Below are positions 8,043 through 17,086 of a stretch of DNA of 64,000 nt, piece by piece. The stretch is from Chitinophaga varians (GTDB lineage Bacteria; Bacteroidota; Bacteroidia; Chitinophagales; Chitinophagaceae), in the NCBI RefSeq assembly GCF_012641275.1, contig NZ_JABAIA010000001.1, forward strand, positions 1,674,001 through 1,738,000, given 5' to 3'. Positions within the stretch are counted from its first letter, which is position 1, and each line of letters starts with the position of its first letter. Under the pieces are notes generated by a model. That model worked only from the letters and a program-made list of their open reading frames with translations, ran no database searches and had not been told where the DNA came from. Made by a program: the position numbers and the translations under genes.

Positions 8043-11000
8043 TCATCTTAACAAGGTTACATTTCCTGTCTTATTGGCCTTCGTACCGTCAGTAAACTCG
8101 AGGCTTACCACGTAAGCATATGCGTCCATTGGTTGCACAGCTCCCTTAAACGTGCCATCCCAGCCTATTCTGGGGTCAGTACTTTCAAAAATCAATTGTC
8201 CCCAGCGATTAAATATCTTGAGGTTAAACTTGGTCGCACCAAAGGACTTCACATAGAATACATCGTTCATACCGTCGTTGTTGGGAGAAAATGCCGAAGG
8301 CACATCAAACAACGGCACCACAATAGCGCTCACCTGTTTGCAGACAGTGTGGGTACATCCTTCCTGATTAGCAGCGGTAAGGCACACGTTGTAAGTACCG
8401 GTTTTAAGGTACTGGTGCTGCGGGTTACGGGCAGAAGTAGTATCACCATCGCCGAAGTTCCACAGGAAATGCAGCGGTTCTTGTCCCTGCGTCAGGTTGG
8501 TGAAAGTTACAGGTGTATTCTCGGTAGCCTTGGTAGGATTAAAATCGAAATCAGCGACCGGTGGTGCAGCCACCAGTACCTGCTTTGTGACACTGTCTTT
8601 TTTGTTACAGGTATTTTCATCCAGCGCCAGCAGCTTCACTTTCCACAATCCCGGCACATTGAATTTGTGTATCGGGTAAGGTTCTGTGGACTGATCACCA
8701 TTATCTTCAAATGTCCACAGGAAGCTGTCACCGCCCAGGGTGGTATTATCCAGTTGTATTTCCGTGCCCACACAAACCGTGTCCGGCATGGTGAACTGCG
8801 CAGTAACATTAACGGCCACACGTAGCGGCTTCGTTATGGTTTCAGGCGCATTACAGAAGTTACTGTCCACCAGCGTGAGGCTCACGTTATAGACACCCGG
8901 TGCGGCGAACTTATGCGTATAAGGGAACTTGGACGGCCCTACGTACTCGGGTTTGGAACCATCGCCCAGATCAAAGATGAAGGAACTGTCGCCGAATGCA
9001 CCGACAGGTGTGGCGTTGCTGGTAAACTCATAGGCCAGGTCGGTACAGGGCAGCTTTCTTTGTGCATCAAAATCAAACTTGGCTTCGTTGTTGCCCAGCT
9101 TCACATCGATGTAGGCCGTATCTGCGCCGTTACAGCTGGCACGGTCGACTTTCACCAGCATGACGGTGAAAGTGCCCGCCTGGTTAAAGGTATGCTTGAT
9201 CGTATCTTTTCCGTTTACCACGCTTCCATCCGGGAAATGCCATTCCCATCTTTCTGCCGGCAGGCGGGTGGTGTCTACAAAGGTGATGTCACTGGGCACA
9301 CAGAAATTCGATCTGCGGTTCAGTGTTTTAATACCTGCTTTTACGCCGTCGAGGTTAAAGGCGATTTTCAGGGCGCCATAGTTACAGGCCGGCGGCGGCG
9401 TGCTGGAATAAGCGCCCGGCGTAGTGGGATAACGGGGCTTGCTGCCGTTCTGGCTTACGTTACACCAGGCACAAATACCCTGATAGATCACCCCGTTACG
9501 GTCAAAGCGGCTGGTGCCGCCATCTACGTGTTCATACAGGCCGTTACCGCCAAACCAGCTGCCAAACAGCTGAGCGGCGGCATCACGCTGCAACACAAAG
9601 AAGTAGAAGTCCATGCCGTCAGTGGAGCTCTGGATAGCATTTTTCGCCGGCAGCCCGAAAGTACCGGAGTTCGGGTAATGCAATGAGTTATTGATACCTC
9701 CGCCCCAGCCGGACACATACACGTTTTCGCAACGGTCCACCAGGAAAGCGGTAGGAGAAATAGACGGTGTAGAGGCCAGCTGCCGCCGTTTGCCGAAAGT
9801 AGTGGAATAAACAAACGCACTCAGATCGGATTGCAACTTCACAATATACTGCAACGAGTTATCATTGTAGTCGCCGGGGTTCAGCAGTTTGATGGGCCAT
9901 GTGCCTTCCGTAGTGCCCATCGCGTATACAAACCCGTTCTTATCAAGCTGAATACCGTATACCTGGTCGGCCGACGGATCATCGGAGCCGAGGTAAGTGC
10001 TCTGTAATATTTTTGTTCCGTCGTTGGTGATATGGGTGATAAAGCCATCACACACACCGCCGCGATAATTAGGATAAATGGCGCCGGGAGTGACGGTAAA
10101 ATTACTGCTGGCCGTACCACCAGCCACGTATAATGTATTGAGCTTATTGAGCGCGATCACATATGCAGCATCTTCTGCCGAGCCGCCGAGATAACTGCAC
10201 CATACCAATGACTGGCACAATGGGTTGATCTTCATCACCACGCCATCCTGCGATCCGCCGAAGGTGCCCTGGAAAACACCTGCTGTCACCGGGAAATCGT
10301 TGGAACGGGTACAGCCTGCCACATAGATATAACCCGCATCATCAATTACGACTTCACTGCGGGCGTCGTCGCCGTAGTTACGCAACAGCACCCAGTCACC
10401 ACCGGCGCGGTTTTCACGCATATTAACGCCATCATCGGCGCTGCCGGCAACAATCAATGACCCGATCAGCGCGCTCCCTGTGGCATTGAGTTTGGTGACC
10501 ACTATGTCCCAGCCACCACGATTGGTGCCTTCCACTTTATCATAAGGGTAGTTGGCGGAAGTGGTCCTGCCGGAAATCACCAGATTGCCCTGTTTGTCCA
10601 CAAACAAGCTGTGTGGCTGTTCCTGTCCGTCGCCGCCAATGTAGGTGGCATAAATCAACCTCGTACCATTGGGGTTGAATTTGGAGATGCCGATATCAAA
10701 AGTTCCGCCATTGAACGCTGTCTTATAAGCACCGTTGGTGGTAGGATAACCGGCGCCAAACACGATACCGCCGCCATAGAAGTTACCGGCATCGTCATAG
10801 GTAGCGGTAAACCCCCAGTTATCTGCCCGGGAACCGGAAACAGTGGAGAACACATATACCGGGTCTATCACCAGCGGGTAAGCAGGATCATATTCACCGG
10901 AAATCTTAAATCCTACCTTATTACCGTTCAGGCGGTAGGACACTTTTACGGGCACGCGTTGGTTATTCACATACTGGTAAGCATATGGCAACTGTTCAAT

Positions 11001-11747
11001 GACATCACCTACCGTAGTATGTACCAGCAGTTGTCCTTTTTTTATTTCCATGCCGCTGGCGCCTTCATATGATAATTGAACTTTATCAGGATTGGCGCCT
11101 GCTGCCACGATGATATCGTATTTCAGTTGGGAGGCATCGGAATACACATGTGCGTCGATACCAGGGTACAGTGATTTATACAACAGCCCCTGATAGGATT
11201 TTACATTGGAAGCCCATTTGGAGCGGTCGTTACCTATGAAATAATTGCTCAGTGATTCCTGTGCTTTTTCCGGGATGATTTCCGGGTTTTCGTTGGCGCC
11301 GATAAAATTAACCTGGTAAGCATGACCTCTTACATCCGGCAGGCGACGGGGCCTTCCGGGCGATGGTTCTCCGCTTCTGGCATCTGCAGCGGATTTACCG
11401 GCAGCACTATTTTTGGGTACCACCACGGCACCGGAATCAGCAGCTTCACCATGACCGTGCATATATTCATACAGGTCATGCATATCATCCTTGTTATACA
11501 GCATGAAAGTGAAGCCTGTTTTTCTCAGCCAGATATCGGCGGTGCCCACGTCTGATTTATACAAGACCTGAGGGTCCCACTGGCCTTTATTTTCGATAAA
11601 GTTCAATGGGGTGAAATTGGTTGACTGTTGCCCCCGGGCAATAAAACCGGTAAACAACAGGAGGATCATCATTCCAATAAGGCCGCTCGGGAGGGTAAAT
11701 TTCAACGGGATAAGATTTATTTTAATGCCAAAAAAACCAATATACAT
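8043..11747 (-). CDS. Giant T9SS-sorted surface protein with SBBP and PKD repeats
   Basis: A 1234-residue secreted protein. A hydrophobic signal (MMILLLFTGFIARGQQ) begins at residue 26, so the start may be that ATG pair rather than 11747. A DUF7948-like N-terminal region follows (FTPLNFIENKGQWDPQVLY). Beta-propeller SBBP-type repeats fill about 310-700 (for example GGDGQEQPHSLFVDKQGNL). PKD domains at about 800-1130 carry FDLGDGS and FLWNFGDGDTTS. The last 90 residues are the gliding-associated C-terminal (type B) sorting domain: PSAFSPNNDGMNDVFYV, FNRWGQLIFES, GWDGTFKG, ending GNVTLLR. It is probably exported by T9SS with the PorP/SprF protein encoded next. A role in adhesion or motility is only inferred. 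Confidence 0.9.
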   Translation of the reverse strand: MYIGFFGIKINLIPLKFTLPSGLIGMMILLLFTGFIARGQQSTNFTPLNFIENKGQWDPQVLYKSDVGTADIWLRKTGFTFMLYNKDDMHDLYEYMHGHGEAADSGAVVVPKNSAAGKSAADARSGEPSPGRPRRLPDVRGHAYQVNFIGANENPEIIPEKAQESLSNYFIGNDRSKWASNVKSYQGLLYKSLYPGIDAHVYSDASQLKYDIIVAAGANPDKVQLSYEGASGMEIKKGQLLVHTTVGDVIEQLPYAYQYVNNQRVPVKVSYRLNGNKVGFKISGEYDPAYPLVIDPVYVFSTVSGSRADNWGFTATYDDAGNFYGGGIVFGAGYPTTNGAYKTAFNGGTFDIGISKFNPNGTRLIYATYIGGDGQEQPHSLFVDKQGNLVISGRTTSANYPYDKVEGTNRGGWDIVVTKLNATGSALIGSLIVAGSADDGVNMRENRAGGDWVLLRNYGDDARSEVVIDDAGYIYVAGCTRSNDFPVTAGVFQGTFGGSQDGVVMKINPLCQSLVWCSYLGGSAEDAAYVIALNKLNTLYVAGGTASSNFTVTPGAIYPNYRGGVCDGFITHITNDGTKILQSTYLGSDDPSADQVYGIQLDKNGFVYAMGTTEGTWPIKLLNPGDYNDNSLQYIVKLQSDLSAFVYSTTFGKRRQLASTPSISPTAFLVDRCENVYVSGWGGGINNSLHYPNSGTFGLPAKNAIQSSTDGMDFYFFVLQRDAAAQLFGSWFGGNGLYEHVDGGTSRFDRNGVIYQGICAWCNVSQNGSKPRYPTTPGAYSSTPPPACNYGALKIAFNLDGVKAGIKTLNRRSNFCVPSDITFVDTTRLPAERWEWHFPDGSVVNGKDTIKHTFNQAGTFTVMLVKVDRASCNGADTAYIDVKLGNNEAKFDFDAQRKLPCTDLAYEFTSNATPVGAFGDSSFIFDLGDGSKPEYVGPSKFPYTHKFAAPGVYNVSLTLVDSNFCNAPETITKPLRVAVNVTAQFTMPDTVCVGTEIQLDNTTLGGDSFLWTFEDNGDQSTEPYPIHKFNVPGLWKVKLLALDENTCNKKDSVTKQVLVAAPPVADFDFNPTKATENTPVTFTNLTQGQEPLHFLWNFGDGDTTSARNPQHQYLKTGTYNVCLTAANQEGCTHTVCKQVSAIVVPLFDVPSAFSPNNDGMNDVFYVKSFGATKFNLKIFNRWGQLIFESTDPRIGWDGTFKGAVQPMDAYAYVVSLEFTDGTKANKTGNVTLLR

Positions 11748-11869
11748 CTATAAACGCAGAAGCCCATTAAATTGTTACGGGCACTAGCTATAATACCGCT
11801 GTCCTGACGATACGTTTTAGGGATTATATCATATATTCAGACGGTATAAATTAATAAACGTTAAAAGCG

Positions 11870-13984
11870 TCAGGAAATTTTACTCCATTGAGATTTCCCG
11901 CGCTGAAGCGCTAAATATTCTTTTAAGCCTTGATTTTCAGGGAGGACGAGATCAGGATCTTCTGATAATATTTTTTCGGCGCTGGCGCGGGCGGCTTCCA
12001 GCACGGCCCTGTCCTGTACAATGTCTGCCAGTTTGAAATCCAGTATCCCACTTTGGCGGGTGCCTTCTATGTCACCCGGGCCACGCAGTTCCATATCTTT
12101 TTCCGAGATGATAAAACCATTGTTGGTCTGTACCATTACGTTGATACGTTCTTTGGAGACTTTCCCCAGTTTGCTGCCTGTCATCAGAATGCAGAAGGAC
12201 TGTTCTGCGCCGCGTCCTACGCGGCCCCGGAGCTGGTGGAGCTGGGAGAGGCCGAACCGTTCGGTGCTTTCAATGACCATGACAGATGCATTGGGCACGT
12301 TAACGCCTACTTCGATCACCGTAGTGGCCACCATGATATGTGTGTCGCCGGAAACGAAGCGCTGCATGTTGGTTTCCCGCATTTCTGCCGGCTGGCGGCC
12401 ATGCACCATACTGATATAAAACTGCGGTTCAGGAAAAAATGCTTTTACTTCCTCATAACCTTTCATGAGGTTTTCGTAGTCCAGTTTTTCGCTGTCTTCG
12501 ATGAGTGGATATACGATATAGGCCTGGCGGCCTTTTTTAAGTTCATCTTTGATGAAGTTCATCACCTGTGGGCGCTGAAATTCTGTGCGGTGAACGGTGG
12601 TGATGGGTTTTCTGCCGGGAGGCATCTCATCGATCACGGACACGTCGAGGTCACCGTAGATGGTCATTGCCAGCGTACGCGGTATAGGCGTTGCCGTCAT
12701 GACAAGGATATGTGGCGGGATGGTGTTTTTTTCCCATAGCCGTGCCCGTTGGGCCACGCCAAAACGGTGCTGTTCGTCTACGATGGCCATGCCCAGGTTC
12801 TGGAACACCACTTCTTTTTCCAGCAGGGCATGTGTGCCTACCAGGAAGTGGATGCTGCCATCGGCTACGCCGGCCAGTATTTGTTTGCGGGCTTTGCCTT
12901 TGATGCTGCCTGTCAGCAGTGCGATTTTCACGGGCATATGCTGCAGCAGGTCTGCCAGCCCTTTATAGTGTTGCTGTGCTAAAATTTCTGTAGGCGCCAT
13001 GAGACAGGCCTGAAAACCGTTGTCTTTCGCCAGCAGCATGGTCAGCAATGCCACCATGGTTTTGCCGCTGCCCACGTCTCCCTGCAACAGGCGGTTCATC
13101 TGACGGCCATGCACGGTGTCCATGCGGATTTCCTTCAGTACGCGTTTCTGTGCGCCGGTAAGGTCAAACGGCAGATGGTTGTTGTAAAATTCATTGAAAG
13201 ATTCGCCGACGGCGCCAAACACGTAACCATGCGACAACTTTTGCCGTTTGATTTTAAGGCGGCATATTCTGATCTGTGCGATGAACAGTTCTTCAAATTT
13301 CAGGCGGCGCTGGGCCTGGTGCGCCTCGTCTTCATTACCGGGCAGGTGTATCTTAAAATACGCCCTGGAACGGGGCATCAGCCGGTACTGCTGTAATACT
13401 TCCACCGGAATATTTTCCCTGACTTCTGCGGGCGACATCTGTTCGAGCAGCGTCTTTGTCAGTTTTCCGATAGCCTTTGCCGTTAGTCCGCGGGCTTTCA
13501 GTTTTTCGGTGGTGGAATACACCGGTTCGAGGTATTGTTTTCCTGACGCGATCTCTTCCGTCAGCAGGTCCATTTCCGGATGCGCCAGCTGTGGAACGCC
13601 GTTGAATACGGAGATACGGCCATATACCAGGTAGGCCACATTTTCCCGCAGTGATTTCTGCATCCATTGCCATCCCTGGAACCATACCAGTTCAATGACG
13701 CCGGTTTCGTCCTTGAAGGTGGCCACCAGTCGTTTTCCTCTGTTCTCACCTATTACTTCCATGCGCAGGATACGGCCGCGTATCTGCACAAAATCCTCAT
13801 AACCGCTCAGGGAAGCGATCTTGTCTATCTTGGTACGGTCCACGTACCGGAAAGGGAAATACTGCAACAGATCGCCAAAAGTATGTATGCCGATCTCTTT
13901 GCGCAGCAGCTCTCCTTTCTGCGGACCTACGCCTTTGAGATATTCTATCGGATTGGATAATATGGGTGTGAATGTTGAGATAAT
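11870..13984 (-). CDS. recG: ATP-dependent DNA helicase RecG
   Basis: RecG remodels stalled forks and branched DNA. The wedge/OB domain occupies the first third. The helicase motifs follow: LQGDVGSGKTM (Walker A), DEQHRFG (DExH), MTATPIPRTLAM, and GRVGRG (motif VI). Conserved N-terminal sequence (NPIEYLKGVGPQKGELL, then GIHTFGDLLQYFPFRY) extends upstream of the first ordinary start codon, a TTG at 13867. No ATG or GTG exists in frame between the TAA at 13994-13996 and that TTG. I therefore place the start provisionally at an ATT (13984), giving about 704 residues, the normal RecG length; ATC at 13981 is equally possible. Function is certain, the start is not. Confidence 0.93.
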   Translation of the reverse strand: MISTFTPILSNPIEYLKGVGPQKGELLRKEIGIHTFGDLLQYFPFRYVDRTKIDKIASLSGYEDFVQIRGRILRMEVIGENRGKRLVATFKDETGVIELVWFQGWQWMQKSLRENVAYLVYGRISVFNGVPQLAHPEMDLLTEEIASGKQYLEPVYSTTEKLKARGLTAKAIGKLTKTLLEQMSPAEVRENIPVEVLQQYRLMPRSRAYFKIHLPGNEDEAHQAQRRLKFEELFIAQIRICRLKIKRQKLSHGYVFGAVGESFNEFYNNHLPFDLTGAQKRVLKEIRMDTVHGRQMNRLLQGDVGSGKTMVALLTMLLAKDNGFQACLMAPTEILAQQHYKGLADLLQHMPVKIALLTGSIKGKARKQILAGVADGSIHFLVGTHALLEKEVVFQNLGMAIVDEQHRFGVAQRARLWEKNTIPPHILVMTATPIPRTLAMTIYGDLDVSVIDEMPPGRKPITTVHRTEFQRPQVMNFIKDELKKGRQAYIVYPLIEDSEKLDYENLMKGYEEVKAFFPEPQFYISMVHGRQPAEMRETNMQRFVSGDTHIMVATTVIEVGVNVPNASVMVIESTERFGLSQLHQLRGRVGRGAEQSFCILMTGSKLGKVSKERINVMVQTNNGFIISEKDMELRGPGDIEGTRQSGILDFKLADIVQDRAVLEAARASAEKILSEDPDLVLPENQGLKEYLALQRGKSQWSKIS

Positions 13985-14020
13985 AAACCGGTTTTAATAA
14001 GCCACGAAGATAATTTAAAA

Positions 14021-14067
14021 AGATTAGCGAAGATAAAAGCTGCCACAGCTTTCATCTTCGCTAATCT
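14021..14067 (-). terminator. Long hairpin terminator after citrate synthase
   Basis: A 20 bp stem with one G-U pair (14021-14040 with 14048-14067) and a 7 nt loop, 24 bp past the gltA stop. On the minus strand a short U4 run follows. Confidence 0.7.
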
Positions 14068-14091
14068 TCTATTTTCGGTCAGTATCCTGAA

Positions 14092-15417
14092 TTATTCAGC
14101 GTCAGCAGTTACCTTTCCTTCAACGAACTGTTTCATCCATTCAGTAGTAACGGATTTAGGTCTTTCGAGGGAGAGTCCCAGACCTCTGTCCCAGCAGAGG
14201 GAAGCCAGTACGCCCAGTGCGCGGGATACGCCAAACAGTACGGTGTAGAATTCATATTCCACCATGCCGTAATGTACCAGTAATGCGCCGGAATGTGCGT
14301 CCACGTTAGGCCATGGGTTTTTCACTTTGCCCAGGTCCTGTAAAATTGGCGGTACGGTTTCGTATACGGTCCACACAATTTTCACCAGTTCATCGTTAGG
14401 CAGGTGTTTTTTAGCAAATTCCATCTGCGCGGTGAAGCGGGGATCTGTTTTACGGAGTACGGCGTGACCGTAGCCTGGTACCACTTTACCTTCAGACAGG
14501 GTTTTGCGTACATACGCTTCTATCTGTTCTTTGGTAGGCATGCCACCACCCAGTTCTTCACGCATGGAGAGAATCCATTTGATCACTTCCTGGTTGGCGA
14601 GGCCGTGCAGCGGACCAGCCAGACCGTTCATACCGGCAGCGAAAGACAGGTAGGCATCGCTGAGGGCGGAACCTACCAGGTGCGTCGTGTGTGCGCTCAC
14701 GTTACCACCTTCGTGGTCAGCGTGGATCACCATGTAGAGGCGCATCAGTTCTTTGAAGCCTTCATCGGAGTAACCCAGCATATGTGCGAAGTTACCTGCC
14801 CAGTCCAGCATGCCGTTAGGCTGGATATGCTGGCCGCCTTTGTATTTACGGCGGTAGATGTAAGCAGCGATACGGGGAAGACGGGCGATGAGGTTCATCG
14901 TGTCTTCATACATGTAGCTCCAGTAGTCTTTTTTATTGATACCTTCGGCATAAGCTTTTGCAAACGCGGATTCGGTTTGCAGCGCCATAATACCTACAGT
15001 AAACATCGTCATCGGGTGAGTAGTAATAGGCAATGCCTCAATAGCATCAAATACGTGATTAGGTACATGAGAACGGCGGCCCCACATGCTGGATAAATAC
15101 TGTACGTCTGCTTCATTCGGCAACTCACCAATCAACATCAGGTAAAACAGCCCTTCCGGCAGTGGTTCAGCACCACCTGGCGCTTTGGGTAAATGTTCTC
15201 TCAACTCCGGAATGGAATATCCGCGAAAACGGATACCTTCATTTGCATCCAGCAGGGAAGTTTCCGTTACAATGCCGGTAATACCGCGCATCCCCTGATA
15301 AACCTGCGCCACTGTTACGTCTTCAATTTTTTTTGTGCCGTGGTTCTTTACCAGGTCCTTTACTTCAACGTTAAGATCATCTGCTTTAACCTTGAACTTT
15401 TCTTTTATGTACCCCAT
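14092..15417 (-). CDS. gltA: Citrate synthase, eukaryote-type
   Basis: Condenses acetyl-CoA and oxaloacetate to citrate, the first step of the TCA cycle. 441 residues from the ATG at 15417 ([11 protein letters not shown]); an ATG at 15447 would add ten unusual residues. The active-site histidine regions are visible in [29 protein letters not shown] and [14 protein letters not shown]. The sequence follows the mitochondrial-like pattern (for example [16 protein letters not shown] and the long N-terminal part) rather than the NADH-regulated Gram-negative type. A TAnnTTTG box lies at 15462-15469 on the minus strand. Confidence 0.94.
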   Translation of the reverse strand: MGYIKEKFKVKADDLNVEVKDLVKNHGTKKIEDVTVAQVYQGMRGITGIVTETSLLDANEGIRFRGYSIPELREHLPKAPGGAEPLPEGLFYLMLIGELPNEADVQYLSSMWGRRSHVPNHVFDAIEALPITTHPMTMFTVGIMALQTESAFAKAYAEGINKKDYWSYMYEDTMNLIARLPRIAAYIYRRKYKGGQHIQPNGMLDWAGNFAHMLGYSDEGFKELMRLYMVIHADHEGGNVSAHTTHLVGSALSDAYLSFAAGMNGLAGPLHGLANQEVIKWILSMREELGGGMPTKEQIEAYVRKTLSEGKVVPGYGHAVLRKTDPRFTAQMEFAKKHLPNDELVKIVWTVYETVPPILQDLGKVKNPWPNVDAHSGALLVHYGMVEYEFYTVLFGVSRALGVLASLCWDRGLGLSLERPKSVTTEWMKQFVEGKVTADAE

Positions 15418-15461
15418 TTTACTGCTATTGTTTATAAAATGAAACAAAATCGATCAATTGT

Positions 15462-15469
15462 CAAAAGTA
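15462..15469 (-). promoter_or_regulatory. -7 promoter box of citrate synthase
   Basis: TACTTTTG on the minus strand matches the Bacteroidota -7 consensus TAnnTTTG. It is 44 bp upstream of the chosen start. I see no clear TTTG -33 box. Confidence 0.5.
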
Positions 15470-15968
15470 ATGATTTGTTAACGAAGTTACCACCATTTAG
15501 CAGTATTTAATGTCAATTTAATAAGCAATTCACATCCAAAGAACCCGTGTAACAAGCCACCTCCCCGTAACATAACACACTTGAAAACCATCAACTTATA
15601 AATAAAAAATAAACCGCAAGATATCGACGTTAAAGAAATGTAAATTTTTTCAGAACCAATTGAAAATATTGAAAGCATAGGCTTCAAAATTTCATTTTTG
15701 TTCATCAACATGGACAATTTTTGTTTATCGAAACAGAATTGGAAGCGGATATAACGCAGGGAGAAAACAAAGCAGATTTTTTTTGCGTCCGGGTAAAAAT
15801 GAGGCAGATTTAAGTCTCTCCCATCCCGACCGGAGCGCCATCAAATTAAAAAGGCCCCTTAAAGGAGCCCATTTTTGAAAATAAAGTATATAGCCAATAC
15901 TTATAAGCTATGAAAAATAAACACCCTGACACACATCGTAGCCCAGGGCTTCAGCCCTGGGACGGGGG
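15470..15968. other. 500 bp intergenic region with a palindrome
   Basis: AT-rich spacer between gltA and the LptF/G permease gene. A short open frame at 15487-15717 (minus) has no recognisable features or codon signal, so I do not call it. At 15942-15961 lies a near-perfect palindrome, cccagggct-tc-agccctggg, directly past the permease stop. It has no U-tract and looks like a REP-type element. Confidence 0.5.
15942..15961. repeat. REP-like palindrome
   Basis: 9 bp GC-rich arms separated by two bases (15942-15950 with 15953-15961), 8 bp past the stop of the permease gene. It may protect or end that transcript. Confidence 0.55.
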
Positions 15969-17048
15969 TCATTTAGGCGCACGGCGGTACAGGTAAAACG
16001 CCAGCCCTCCGAAAAGCACATTGGGTATCCATACGGCCACCAACGGGTTCAGGTCGGCTTTGGTACTGAACACAGTGGTAAACTGCATCAGGATAATATA
16101 GCTGGCGCTGATCACAATGCCCACGGCCAGGTGCAGGCCACTGCCGCCCCTTACCTTTTTGGCGGCAATAATGCCTCCGATGAGGGTGAGGATCACCACC
16201 GCAGCAGCTGCGGCCGTTCTCCGGTAGTATTCCACCCAATAGGTGTTCAGTCCTTCGGAGCCGCGGATGGCTTCCCGTTTGATATATTTACGCAGATCAG
16301 GCGTGGTCATGGCTTCCTGCAGGTTCTTCACCTCCAGCAGGTCTTTCGGGTTCAGGGCGATCTTTAAGATGGAATCCTGGCGACTGTACCATTTCTCCTT
16401 TAAGCCATCCATATTTCGCACAGACACGTAGTCCAGTCTCCATGCCTTTTTGGTGGAATCCCAGGTGATACGGTCGGCACGCAGTTTCACGGTCATCAGT
16501 TGTTTATCCACTTTTTCCATGGTAAAGTTGCTGCCGCTTTTATAGTTGGGATCGTAGGTACCGAAAGTCACGTAGGTAAAGCTGTCTATACGGCTGGTAC
16601 GGTCGTATTGCGACTGCTCATTGTCCGGCGTATGTATCCGGGTATTTTCAAAAGTGGTACGGATACGGTTGGCGTTAGGTACCACCCAGTAGTTGGCCAG
16701 CCAGAGGATGCCGCCAAACAGGAACGCACCTACCCAGTAGGGGCGCAGGAAGCGACGGAAACTCACGCCGGCGCTCAGGATGGCAATGATCTCCGACCGG
16801 TAGGCCATTTTGGAGGTAAAGAAAATAACCGAGATGAATATGAACAGGGGAAACAGCAAGGCTGCGATATGCGGGATAAAACCAAAGTAATAGTCCACGA
16901 TCACATCGTGCAGGGATATATGATACTTAATGAAATCATCTATCTTCTCTGTGATATCGATCACTACGGAAATGACCAGCAATATCATCAGGGAATAAAT
17001 AAAAGTTCCAATGAGCTTGCGTAAAATGTACCAGTCTATTTTAGTCAT
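15969..17048 (-). CDS. LptF/LptG-family lipopolysaccharide export permease
   Basis: A 359-residue inner-membrane protein of the YjgP/YjgQ family. The N terminus (MTKIDWYILRKLIGTF) and the first transmembrane segments (about 12-32, 58-78, 98-118) match LptF/G. A periplasmic jellyroll-like domain spans about 130-270, and three C-terminal membrane helices follow from about 275 (VVILTLIGGIIAAKK). LptF/G with LptB drive LPS from the inner membrane to the LptA bridge. The protein looks nearer LptG by size, but F and G cannot be told apart safely. It lies 38 bp downstream of tgt on the same strand, so the two are probably co-transcribed. Confidence 0.88.
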   Translation of the reverse strand: MTKIDWYILRKLIGTFIYSLMILLVISVVIDITEKIDDFIKYHISLHDVIVDYYFGFIPHIAALLFPLFIFISVIFFTSKMAYRSEIIAILSAGVSFRRFLRPYWVGAFLFGGILWLANYWVVPNANRIRTTFENTRIHTPDNEQSQYDRTSRIDSFTYVTFGTYDPNYKSGSNFTMEKVDKQLMTVKLRADRITWDSTKKAWRLDYVSVRNMDGLKEKWYSRQDSILKIALNPKDLLEVKNLQEAMTTPDLRKYIKREAIRGSEGLNTYWVEYYRRTAAAAAVVILTLIGGIIAAKKVRGGSGLHLAVGIVISASYIILMQFTTVFSTKADLNPLVAVWIPNVLFGGLAFYLYRRAPK

Positions 17049-17086
17049 GAGCCCAAAGATATTAGTTTATTTTATTGTCTGAACTT

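Noticed and set aside
15487..15717. 76-codon minus-strand frame in the gltA upstream gap
   Set aside because: AT-rich, no domain, no terminator; it would overlap the region just upstream of the gltA promoter. Treated as chance.
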